Of a stretch of DNA of 64,000 bases, positions 7,341 through 19,531 are shown one piece after another. Both the position numbers and the translations under genes were made by a program. Within the stretch, counting starts at the first letter, position 1; every line of letters begins with the position of its first letter. Source of the DNA: Rathayibacter caricis DSM 15933 (GTDB taxonomy: Bacteria; Actinomycetota; Actinomycetes; Actinomycetales; Microbacteriaceae); assembly GCF_003044275.1 (NCBI RefSeq), contig NZ_PZPL01000001.1, positions 744,001 to 808,000 of the forward strand. The letters are read 5' to 3'. The notes under the pieces were generated by a model. That model saw only the letters and a program-made list of their open reading frames with translations, made no database searches and had not been told where the DNA came from.

Positions 7341-9207
7341 GGGGCTCCTCGTCGGTGTCGGTCGTGTCGGAGGCGGCGACGTCGGTCAGCTCGGCGTCGG
7401 AAGCGGTATCGGTCGCGGCTTCGGTGTGACCGGAGTCGGAGTGGACCGGGTCGAGTGCGGGGCCGTCGAGCTCGACGTCGGTGACGGTCTGATCGAGAGC
7501 GGCGTCCGGATCGGCGGGGTCGTCGAGTTCGATCTGCTCGTCCGCTTCGCTCGGCTCGTCCAGGTCGTCCTCGTCGTCTCCATCGGAGTCGTCCGACGAG
7601 TCAGCACTCTCCGACTCGTCGTCGACGGCTGCGGAGGGAGCGTCGTCGCCCGGAAGGACCGCGAAGGCCTCGCCCCCCTCCTCGACCACCTCGATCGTCT
7701 CGTCGTCGCCACCGCCCTCGGCCGCGAAGACCGCTCGTGCGGCGACATCCGCGCGACGCTGCCACTGAGCGGCCTCCTCGGTGCGCCCGAGCTCCTCGAG
7801 CACGGCCGCATAGGCGGCGAAGAGGTCCGGGCTGTACGAGAACGCCTTGTTCGGATCGAGCTGCGGGATCTCGAGCTCCATCAGCGCCAGCTCGGACTGA
7901 CCGAGGTCGAGGCGCGCTCCCGACATCGCGATCGCGAGCGAGACCTGAGCCCCGACCGTCAGTGCACTGCGGTCGATCGAGCGTCCGAGCTCGAGCGCTT
8001 TGTCGGGGCGCCCGACACCGCGTTCGCTGTCGACCATCAGAGGGACCTGCTCGTCCGAGCCGGAGATGCGGCGGTAGGTGCGCAGCTCCCGCAGCGCCAG
8101 AGCGAAGTCCCCGATCGCGTACGCCGAGATCGCGAGGGACTCGCGCACGACGGCGATCCGACCCGCGCGTCGAGCAGCCGAGAGCACGTGCCGGTGCGCA
8201 AGCTCCGGATCCTCCTCGAGGAGCCGGCCCGCCATCACCAGGTGCATCGCGACCCAGTCGGCGTTCTCCTTGGTCAGCGTCTTGAGCTCGTTGCGGGCGA
8301 CCTTGTCGAGATCCTTCGCCTGCACGTCGTCGGGCAGCTCGGGATCGTCGTGGCGCGGCCGGACCGATTGGAGGGAGCGGCGCTCCCGCTCCTCCTCCGT
8401 GATCTCCGGCTCCTCACGCGGAGCCCCGCGGCCGGCGAACCCGCGGACGCCCTGACGATCGCCACCACCCCGCCGGTCGTTCGAGAACGAGCGACCGCCG
8501 TCGCGTCCTCCCCGCGAGTCCCCGTCACGACGCGGACGCGAGTCACCGTCGGTACGAGGACGGAACCCACCCTCACGACGCGGACCGGAGTCCCCCTCAC
8601 GCCGAGGACGCGAATCCCCATCAGTGCGCGGACGGAAGTCGCCCTCACGACGAGGACGCGAGTCCCCATCGCGACGAGGACGCGAGTCACCGTCGGTGCG
8701 AGGACGGAACCCACCCTCACGACGCGGACCGGAGTCGCCCTCCCGACGCGGACGAGAGTCACCATCAGTACGCGGACGGAAGTCGCCCTCACGACGCGGA
8801 CGCGAATCCCCATCCCGTCGCGGACGCGAATCCCCATCGGAGCGCGGACGGGAGTCGCCCTCACGACGACGACGCGAATCACCATCGCTACGAGGACGCG
8901 AATCCCCATCCCGACGAGGACGCGACTCCCCGTCGGAGCGCGGACGGGAGTCGCCCTCGCGACGCGGACGGGAGTCGCCGTCCCGCGAAGGACGAGCACC
9001 ACCGTCCGCGCGGGGGCGCGACGGACCATCCGTCCGTGGGCGGAAGTCGCCCTCGCGCCGCGGTCGGGACTCCCCGTTACCGCGCGGACGGTCATCGCGC
9101 CCGCTGCTGCGCGGTGCGGAGGAGCGATCCGCTCCTCCCGCACGATCCGACCGCTGGTCGCGCTTGCCGGCTCCCCGGTCGTCGCCGTCGGGTGCTCTGT
9201 CGTCCAT
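7318..9207 (-). CDS. Repeat protein: basic octapeptide repeats, helical TPR-like core, acidic tail
   Basis: 629 residues from ATG 9207. Residues 45-236 are 24 tandem octapeptides of the form GDSRPRRE/GDFRPRTD, rich in Arg, Asp and Gly. Residues about 265-490 form an alpha-helical repeat region resembling tetratricopeptides (LAHRHVLSAARRAGR, AISAYAIGDFALALRELRTY, FAAYAAVLEELGRTEEAAQW). The last 130 residues are strongly acidic (SESADSSDDSDGDDEDDL). No signal peptide, transmembrane helix or catalytic motif is seen. Actinobacterial relatives have a similar core with a variable basic N-terminus. The charge-segregated, disordered ends suggest nucleic acid binding or self-association, which is inference. 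It overlaps the downstream HAD-IIA gene. Confidence 0.85.
   Translation of the reverse strand: MDDRAPDGDDRGAGKRDQRSDRAGGADRSSAPRSSGRDDRPRGNGESRPRREGDFRPRTDGPSRPRADGGARPSRDGDSRPRREGDSRPRSDGESRPRRDGDSRPRSDGDSRRRREGDSRPRSDGDSRPRRDGDSRPRREGDFRPRTDGDSRPRREGDSGPRREGGFRPRTDGDSRPRRDGDSRPRREGDFRPRTDGDSRPRREGDSGPRREGGFRPRTDGDSRPRRDGDSRGGRDGGRSFSNDRRGGGDRQGVRGFAGRGAPREEPEITEEERERRSLQSVRPRHDDPELPDDVQAKDLDKVARNELKTLTKENADWVAMHLVMAGRLLEEDPELAHRHVLSAARRAGRIAVVRESLAISAYAIGDFALALRELRTYRRISGSDEQVPLMVDSERGVGRPDKALELGRSIDRSALTVGAQVSLAIAMSGARLDLGQSELALMELEIPQLDPNKAFSYSPDLFAAYAAVLEELGRTEEAAQWQRRADVAARAVFAAEGGGDDETIEVVEEGGEAFAVLPGDDAPSAAVDDESESADSSDDSDGDDEDDLDEPSEADEQIELDDPADPDAALDQTVTDVELDGPALDPVHSDSGHTEAATDTASDAELTDVAASDTTDTDEEPRVQNPED
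8500..9075 (-). repeat. 24 coding tandem repeats of 24 bp, with a 144-bp higher-order duplication
   Basis: The DNA encoding residues 45-236 of the repeat protein is 576 bp of 24-bp units. Units 11-16 (8692-8835) and 17-22 (8548-8691) are two successive copies of the same six-unit block, nearly identical at DNA level. This indicates recent unequal crossing-over or slippage. Because the unit length is a multiple of three, all six frames stay largely open here, producing spurious long frames on both strands. Confidence 0.9.
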
Positions 9208-9344
9208 GCGTTCCTCGCCTGTCGTGATCGTGCGCTGTGGAGTTGAACCGCTCGAAGCGGCGGACGGCACGAAGCCGTCATCCCGTCCACCCTAACCCCG
9301 GCTCTTCTGCGTGTGCAGGGCCTGGTGGTGCGGGTGGTGGGTTA

Positions 9345-9380
9345 AACAGCGATGGCCACCCATTTCTGGGTGGCCATCGT
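9345..9380 (-). terminator. rRNA operon terminator
   Basis: GATGGCCACCCA (9351-9362) pairs perfectly with TGGGTGGCCATC (9367-9378) around a four-base loop. Read on the minus strand, the stem is followed by GCTGTTTAA, a short T-rich stretch. It lies just beyond the 5S gene and ends the rRNA transcript. Confidence 0.85.
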
Positions 9381-9388
9381 GAATGGTG

Positions 9389-9506
9389 TCCGGCGGTGTC
9401 CTACTCTCCCACAGGGTCCCCCCTGCAGTACCATCGGCGCTGAGAGTCTTAGCTTCCGGGTTCGGAATGTGACCGGGCGTTTCCCTCTCGCTATAGCCGC
9501 CGTAAC
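9389..9506 (-). rRNA. rrf: 5S ribosomal RNA
   Basis: Minus strand of about 117 bases with canonical 5S blocks: GGCGGCTATAGCGAGAGG, ACACCCG-like AACGCCCGGTCACATTCC, GAACCCGGAAGCTAAG and the closing GTGGGAGAGTAGGACACC. The ends pair (GTTACGGCGG with the CCGCC-type 3' end). End coordinates are good to within a few bases. It is the last gene of the operon, about 190 bases after 23S with no tRNA between. Confidence 0.93.
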
Positions 9507-9695
9507 CCTTGCGACACACCCACCGCACACACGGTGCTGGTGGGGGTCAAATCTGGGTTACACGTCAAGCGTGTATTCAATTATGTGCACCACCTCTCGG
9601 TGGCGCGGTGCCCGTATTCTGGGAACCACAAAGTGGACGCAAGCAATCTCTGACCACTCCTACCAGCCTTTACAACGGTATGAGTGTAGTGATTA

Positions 9696-14757
<5,062 letters not shown>

Positions 14758-15064
14758 AAATTACGACTCCAACCCCGAAGAGAAGGAAGTCAAGTTTGAC
14801 CTCTAGCAAATAAGACATCATTACTGACATCAATTTCCAAAGGAATCTCAACCGGATCACAAAACCCGGCCGAGGTTATAAAATTGGCATTGAACATAGT
14901 GCACGCTGTTGAGTTCTCAAGAATCGGACACACCCCGCCTCCACCCCACAAAGGAGCTTCACAACGAGAGTGATCGAAGTATTCGTAAATCCGTGTTGCT
15001 TGTCACTGTGTGACCGGCTAAGCTGTAGAGAAGTTATTCTCTCCGCCGCCGTGGCAACTTGTAT
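14758..15064 (-). other. rRNA leader
   Basis: The transcribed leader between the proximal rRNA promoter and 16S is AT-richer than the surroundings. It holds the conserved actinobacterial block TTGAGAACTCAACAGCGTGC (complement of 14901-14920), thought to act in antitermination or RNase processing. A matching block occurs in the 16S-23S spacer. No open reading frame here is credible. Confidence 0.65.
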
Positions 15065-15092
15065 AACTTAGCACATCCGCAGGCCGTGTCAA
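15065..15092 (-). promoter_or_regulatory. rRNA operon promoter, proximal
   Basis: On the minus strand TTGACA (15087-15092) is followed after 16 bases by TAAGTT (15065-15070). It is oriented toward 16S, about 310 bases upstream of it. The surrounding bases (TTGACACGG, then TGCGGAT) match the distal promoter, suggesting duplication. Confidence 0.75.
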
Positions 15093-15343
15093 ATCCGGCT
15101 TCTTCGCGATGTCCTCACGCTCGAAGGCGCTCCGACGTTGCCCGGGCCGGACCGAAGTCCATCGCCGAGCGGCGAAGATGCTGGATCCGAAGGATCCTGC
15201 GAAGGCTTTACATCCTGCACACGAGGCGTGCTCCGAGAAGCTGCCTTGCGAGTGGATGGTCCCGATTGAGGCCGGGACGTAGGAGAGGCTCTTCCGAGCC
15301 CTGCTCTTTCCGTTTCCCTGCGGCCTTTGTGGCGACTCGGAAT

Positions 15344-15372
15344 AAGTTACGCAGCGATCCGCACCGTGTCAA
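15344..15372 (-). promoter_or_regulatory. rRNA operon promoter, distal
   Basis: On the minus strand TTGACA (15367-15372) and TAACTT (15344-15349) are separated by exactly 17 bases, an almost ideal housekeeping promoter. It would start transcription near 15337, about 580 bases before 16S. The sequence from 15093 to 15343 holds no convincing gene on either strand and is read here as leader of this longer transcript. Confidence 0.75.
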
Positions 15373-15504
15373 ACGACGGGCAGAAATCGCGCATCCCGGG
15401 CGTGTCGCTCTCGGCCGTCCTTCACAGGGGAGCGGAGGCAGATCCCTCCACGGGACACCGTCTCGCCGCTCGGAACCGCAGGGGACGGTCACGAGAATGG
15501 GCGC

Positions 15505-17028
15505 ATGACCCGCTCCCACGTCCCCCAGCTCCCCGAGAGCAGCCCCCGAACGGTCAGCTCCCTCGCCGAGGCCCTCACCCTGATCGAGGCGGCCCGGCAG
15601 GAGCGCCCCCTCCTCCTCGTCGGCGTGACCGGTTCGCCGGGATCCGGGAAATCCACGCTCGCCGAGCACCTGCGACGGCGGACCCCCGGATCCGTCGTCC
15701 TCCCGCTCGACGGCTACCACCTCCCCCAGGAGCGGCTCCGCGAACTCGGCCGGGGCGACCGCATGGGCGCCCCCGACACGTTCGACGCGCAGGGGTTCGT
15801 GACGGCCCTCCGGACACTGAGGTCGGCGCCCGCCGGATCCACGGTGAGCGCCTCCTCCTTCGACCGCGCGATCGAGGAGCCCGTTCCCGGCGCCCTGAGT
15901 CTCCCCGTCGAGGACGGGACGGTCGTCCTGGTCGAGGGCAACTACCTGCTGCTCCGCGACGAGGGCTGGGAGGACGTGAGCGCACTGCTCGATCTGCGGA
16001 TCCACCTGCGGGTGCCGGAGACCACGAGACGAGCGCGCCTGGTGGCGCGGCACCTCCGCTTCGGCAAGACGCTCGACGAGGCGATCGCCTGGACGGACGG
16101 GCCCGATGAGAGGAACGCCCGGCGGATCGAGGCCGCGGCGCGGTTCGCCGACGTCGTCCTCGAGCAGGCGTCGGAGCGTCCGCTCCGACTGCTCCACCTC
16201 TCGGACACGCATCTGCTCGCGGACCCCGCCGGGCGGTACAACCGGATCTTGGACACGCGGGCCGGCCTGGAACAGCTGCTCGCCGCCCACGACGCCGTCG
16301 AGGGGATCGACGCGGTCGTCGTCTCGGGGGACCTCGCGGACGACGGCGCCCCCGCGTCCTACTCCGCACTCCGGGGCATCCTCGCGGCCTGGTGCGCCGC
16401 GCGCGGTGCCGAACTCGTGCTGGCGCTGGGCAATCACGACGACCGGGAGGGCTTCGGATCCTCCGATCCTCGGAACACCGCGACCACTGTCCGAGGCGTG
16501 CGCATCCTGACCCTCGATTCCTCGGTGCCGGGCGGCGCCTCGTGGGGACTGCTCACGGAACCGACACTGGCGTGGCTCCGGGAGCGGATCGCCGAGGACC
16601 CCGACGCGCCCGTCGTGATCGTGCTGCACCACCCGCCGATCGAGGCAGTGGCTCCGCTGCACACGGTGATGGGCCTCGTGAATCCGCACGACCTGTGGGA
16701 GGCGGCATCGGGAGGCACCGTCCTCGCGGTCCTCGCCGGACACTGGCACCACGCGTTCGTGGATACGACGGGCCCTGCTCCCGTCGTGGTCGCTCCGGGT
16801 GCGGCGAACCGGACCGACGTGCTCGCCGGTCCGCGGCACGAGAGGTCGGTGGCCGCGTCCGGAGCGTCGGTCATCGACGTGTCGGCCGACGGCGTGAGGG
16901 TGACGAGCACTGAGATCGACTCCCCCCACCGCGGAGCGGAGCTCTTCGACGTCAGCGGGGAGCGGCTCGCCGACGCGAAGCGCCGACTCGGCTTCCCCGG
17001 GTACTTCTCCGGCGCTCGACAGAATTAG
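15505..17028 (+). CDS. Fusion of a nucleoside/nucleotide kinase-like domain and a metallophosphoesterase
   Basis: 507 residues holding two complete enzymes. Residues about 1-222 are a P-loop kinase of the uridine kinase/pantothenate kinase-like group: GSPGSGKST at 43-51, LDGYHLP at 68-74, VEGNYLLL near 143-150, and an Arg-rich lid around 175-187. Residues about 226-500 are a class III cyclic nucleotide phosphodiesterase-like metallophosphoesterase: HLSDTHL 231-237, GDLADDG 275-281, GNHDDR 309-314, HHPP 375-378, GHWHH 412-416, so all metal ligands are kept. The domains join almost without linker. Single-domain versions are what the families usually show. Likely a two-step nucleotide or sugar-phosphate activity in the cytoplasm; the substrates are unknown. 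It is divergent from the rRNA operon. Confidence 0.85.
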   Translation: MTRSHVPQLPESSPRTVSSLAEALTLIEAARQERPLLLVGVTGSPGSGKSTLAEHLRRRTPGSVVLPLDGYHLPQERLRELGRGDRMGAPDTFDAQGFVTALRTLRSAPAGSTVSASSFDRAIEEPVPGALSLPVEDGTVVLVEGNYLLLRDEGWEDVSALLDLRIHLRVPETTRRARLVARHLRFGKTLDEAIAWTDGPDERNARRIEAAARFADVVLEQASERPLRLLHLSDTHLLADPAGRYNRILDTRAGLEQLLAAHDAVEGIDAVVVSGDLADDGAPASYSALRGILAAWCAARGAELVLALGNHDDREGFGSSDPRNTATTVRGVRILTLDSSVPGGASWGLLTEPTLAWLRERIAEDPDAPVVIVLHHPPIEAVAPLHTVMGLVNPHDLWEAASGGTVLAVLAGHWHHAFVDTTGPAPVVVAPGAANRTDVLAGPRHERSVAASGASVIDVSADGVRVTSTEIDSPHRGAELFDVSGERLADAKRRLGFPGYFSGARQN

Positions 17029-17047
17029 TCAGTAGGCTGACTAATTC
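17022..17047. promoter_or_regulatory. Operator palindrome in front of the MMPL gene
   Basis: GAATTAGTCAG (17022-17032) and CTGACTAATTC (17037-17047) are perfect 11-base inverted arms around TAGG. The stop codon of the upstream fusion gene lies inside the left arm. TAGGCT at 17033-17038 could be the -10 element, so a bound TetR- or MarR-type dimer would block transcription. No regulator gene is adjacent, so the repressor must be encoded elsewhere. Confidence 0.75.
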
Positions 17048-17070
17048 CTCGATCCCGTCGGAAGTGACCC

Positions 17071-19167
17071 ATGACACCGCTCGTCCTCCTCGTCCGCACC
17101 CGTCGCCGCGCCTGGCTCACCGTGCTGTCCGCCCTGCTCGCGGTCGGGGCGCTGTTCGCCCTGCTGCCCTCGGGCGGCGAGTCGGGCTTCCCGCAGTCGG
17201 GTCTGCCCGACTCCGCGGAGTCGGCGCGAGCTGCCGCCCTGCTCGAGGAGTTCCCGTCGGCGGACACGACGGCGGGCGTCCTGCTGTGGAACCGCCCGGG
17301 CGGCCTGACGGACGAGGACCGTTCGGCGATCGCCGAGCGCGCGGAGGCACTCGCACTCCTGTCGACCACCCCGGAGGCGGTGCGGCCGCAGTTCAGCGAG
17401 GACGGCGAAGCGGCCCTCGTCGCGGTGCCGCTGACGGAGTCCTCGGTGGAGGCCGACGTCGAGGGGGTCGCGTCCGAGCTTCGCTCCGCGGGATCGGAGG
17501 GGCTGCCGGCGGGTCTGGACAGCTTCCTGACCGGGGCCGTCGGGTTCCAGGCCGACATCTCGAACGCGTTCGCGGGCGCGGATCTCCGCCTGCTGCTCGT
17601 CACCGTCCTGGTGGTCGCGGTGCTGCTCATCGCCACCTACCGGAGCCCCGTTCTCTGGATCGTGCCTCTCGTGGTGGTCGGCGTCGCGGACGGACTCGCG
17701 CGGATCGTCGCGGGAGCGCTGGCCGAGGCGGCGGGGATCGCGCTCGACGCCTCCGTCAGCGGGATCCTGTCGGTCCTCGTGTTCGGAGCGGGCACCAACT
17801 ACGCACTGCTGCTCGTCGCCCGCTATCGGGAGGAGCTTCTGCGCGAGCCCGACCGGTACCGGGCGATGTCCACCGCGGTCCGCAGCGCCGGACCCGCGAT
17901 CGCGGCCAGCGGAGGCACCGTCGCGCTGAGCCTGCTGACCCTGCTGCTCGCCGAGCTCGCCGGGAACCGGGCGCTCGGATTCGCCTGCGCGATCGGCGTC
18001 GCGATCGCGATCCTCTTCGCCCTCGCAGTGCTCCCCTCCGCTCTCGTGCTCTGCGGGCGCGGGCTCTTCTGGCCGTTCGTGCCGCGACCGGGAACCGGCA
18101 GCACCGCGGAGCGACCGGGACTCTGGACCCGGCTCGGCCGCAGCGTCTCCCGCCGGCCGGCGCAGGTCGCCGTCGCTGCCGTCCTGGGCGTCGCGCTGCT
18201 CTCGCTCGGACTGATCGGAGCGCAGGTCGGGCTCTCGCAGACCGATCAGCTGCTCGGGGATCCCGAATCGGTGCAGGCGCAGGCGGTCATCGACGAGTCC
18301 TTCGGGGCGGGGCTCACCGCGCAGACGACGGTCCTCGCTCCGGACGACGCGGTCGAAGACGCGGTCGCGATCGCCGAGGGGACCGACGGCGTCGACTCCG
18401 TGCGCCCCGGCGAGAGCGCGAACGGGAGGACCGCCCTCAGCCTCACGCTCGCCGGCGAGCCCGAGAGCGCTGCGGCCTTCGAGACGATCGGCGCGCTCCG
18501 CGACGCGTACTCGGCGGCCGACGGCGACGCCTCCGAGAGCCTCGTCGGAGGGAGCGACGCGACAGCGCTCGACACGCAGTCGGCATCGGAGCGGGACCAG
18601 GCGCTGATCATCCCGATCATCCTGGCGATCGTGTTCCTGATCCTCGCGCTGCTCCTGCGCTCGCTCGTCGCTCCGGTGCTGCTGATCGCGAGCGTGCTCG
18701 CGACCTTCTTCGCCAGCCTCGGAGCGGCGAACCTCCTGTTCCGCGGACTGCTCGGATTCCCGGCCTTCGACGCGAACGTGGTGCTCTTCGCGTTCCTGTT
18801 CCTCGTGGCGCTGGGCGTCGACTACAACATCTTCCTCGTCACCCGGGCCCGCGAGGAGCGGGCGGCGCACGGCACGCGCGAGGGCATGGTGCGGGCGCTC
18901 GCCTCGACCGGAGGCGTCATCACGAGCGCCGGGATCCTGCTCGCCGCGGTCTTCGCCGTGCTGGGAGTCCTCCCCGTCGTCGCCCTCACGCAGATCGGCG
19001 TGATCGTCTGCATCGGGGTCCTGCTCGACACACTCGTGGTGCGGACGGTGCTGGTGCCGGCGCTCGTGTTCCTCACGGGCGACGCCTTCTGGTGGCCGGG
19101 CGTGCGCCGGACCGATGTCGGGAGACGCATCCATGCCGTCCCGCTCGAGGATGCCGGGACGCGCTGA
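17071..19167 (+). CDS. MMPL/RND family transporter
   Basis: 698 residues in the two-half MMPL layout. A TM helix near residue 15 is followed by an extracytoplasmic domain, a cluster of TM helices (about 170-340), a second outside domain (about 390-500) and a second TM cluster (about 510-680). Motifs such as FGAGTNYALLLVARYREEL and the matching ALGVDYNIFLVTRAREER are those of MMPL proteins. These proteins use the proton gradient to export lipids or hydrophobic compounds. The start ATG 17071 has GGAAG upstream. The preceding 11-base inverted repeat implies tight repression, as expected for an inducible efflux pump. Confidence 0.93.
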   Translation: MTPLVLLVRTRRRAWLTVLSALLAVGALFALLPSGGESGFPQSGLPDSAESARAAALLEEFPSADTTAGVLLWNRPGGLTDEDRSAIAERAEALALLSTTPEAVRPQFSEDGEAALVAVPLTESSVEADVEGVASELRSAGSEGLPAGLDSFLTGAVGFQADISNAFAGADLRLLLVTVLVVAVLLIATYRSPVLWIVPLVVVGVADGLARIVAGALAEAAGIALDASVSGILSVLVFGAGTNYALLLVARYREELLREPDRYRAMSTAVRSAGPAIAASGGTVALSLLTLLLAELAGNRALGFACAIGVAIAILFALAVLPSALVLCGRGLFWPFVPRPGTGSTAERPGLWTRLGRSVSRRPAQVAVAAVLGVALLSLGLIGAQVGLSQTDQLLGDPESVQAQAVIDESFGAGLTAQTTVLAPDDAVEDAVAIAEGTDGVDSVRPGESANGRTALSLTLAGEPESAAAFETIGALRDAYSAADGDASESLVGGSDATALDTQSASERDQALIIPIILAIVFLILALLLRSLVAPVLLIASVLATFFASLGAANLLFRGLLGFPAFDANVVLFAFLFLVALGVDYNIFLVTRAREERAAHGTREGMVRALASTGGVITSAGILLAAVFAVLGVLPVVALTQIGVIVCIGVLLDTLVVRTVLVPALVFLTGDAFWWPGVRRTDVGRRIHAVPLEDAGTR

Positions 19168-19196
19168 CCGACGACGAGGCGCCGGGGCAGAGGGAA

Positions 19197-19238
19197 GCGG
19201 ACGATGCGGGGCCGCACGCGACAGCCCGCACCGTCCGC
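19197..19238 (+). terminator. Hairpin after the MMPL gene
   Basis: GCGGACGATGCGGG (19197-19210) pairs with CCCGCACCGTCCGC (19225-19238), one mismatch in 14. It starts 30 bases after the MMPL stop. There is no long T run, which is common for actinobacterial terminators. Confidence 0.6.
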
Positions 19239-19263
19239 TGATCGTGGTCCGCGGAGGCGGAGG

Positions 19264-19443
19264 TCAGGTCGACGGCAGCGCGACGGCTCCGGTCACGGCG
19301 GCCGCGTACTCGCGGGAGCGACGGGGCCGAGCGGGCTCGACATCGGTGTAGCGGCCGACGAACGGCGCGGGCGCCGCTCCGCTCGACACGTAGGAGCCCC
19401 ACAGGGGGGAAGGCACGTACTCTGAAGATCGTTCGGTGGTCAT
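19264..19443 (-). CDS. Hypothetical 59-residue protein
   Basis: Reads MTTERSSEYVPSPLWGSYVS and then GRYTDVEPARPRRSREYAAA to a stop. The YVP..LWGSYVSS..GRYTDV pattern is reminiscent of short Microbacteriaceae proteins of unknown role. A purine-rich GAGAGACGAGAGAG precedes the ATG closely. It lies downstream of katA on the same strand, beyond the katA terminator hairpin. There is no signal peptide or membrane helix. Confidence 0.5.
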   Translation of the reverse strand: MTTERSSEYVPSPLWGSYVSSGAAPAPFVGRYTDVEPARPRRSREYAAAVTGAVALPST

Positions 19444-19480
19444 CTCTCTCGTCTCTCGAAGTCGGGGATACATCGGACTC

Positions 19481-19512
19481 GCGCGGTGCCGGGGTCCAGC
19501 CCGGCACCGCGC
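19481..19512 (-). terminator. katA terminator hairpin
   Basis: GCGCGGTGCCGGG (19481-19493) and CCCGGCACCGCGC (19500-19512) form a perfect 13-base stem with a six-base loop, 20 bases beyond the katA stop on the minus strand. Confidence 0.75.
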
Positions 19513-19531
19513 ACTCGTTCGGGCGGTGGGG

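Noticed and set aside
8500..9075. CRISPR-like array in the repeat gene
   Set aside because: The repeats are in-frame coding units without spacers.
7426..9246. Long plus-strand frames opposite the repeat protein, including SPSRRGRE-type repeats
   Set aside because: The 24-bp unit is a multiple of three, so all frames stay open. The minus-strand protein has the helical core and coupling to the HAD gene.
15059..15508. A 149-residue plus-strand frame upstream of the kinase-phosphodiesterase
   Set aside because: It overlaps both rRNA promoters, lacks a ribosome site and has low-complexity Arg/Ser-rich composition.
15208..16929. A 573-residue minus-strand frame opposite the kinase-phosphodiesterase
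   Set aside because: It extends into the rRNA promoter region, has no motif, and the plus strand holds a clear two-domain enzyme.
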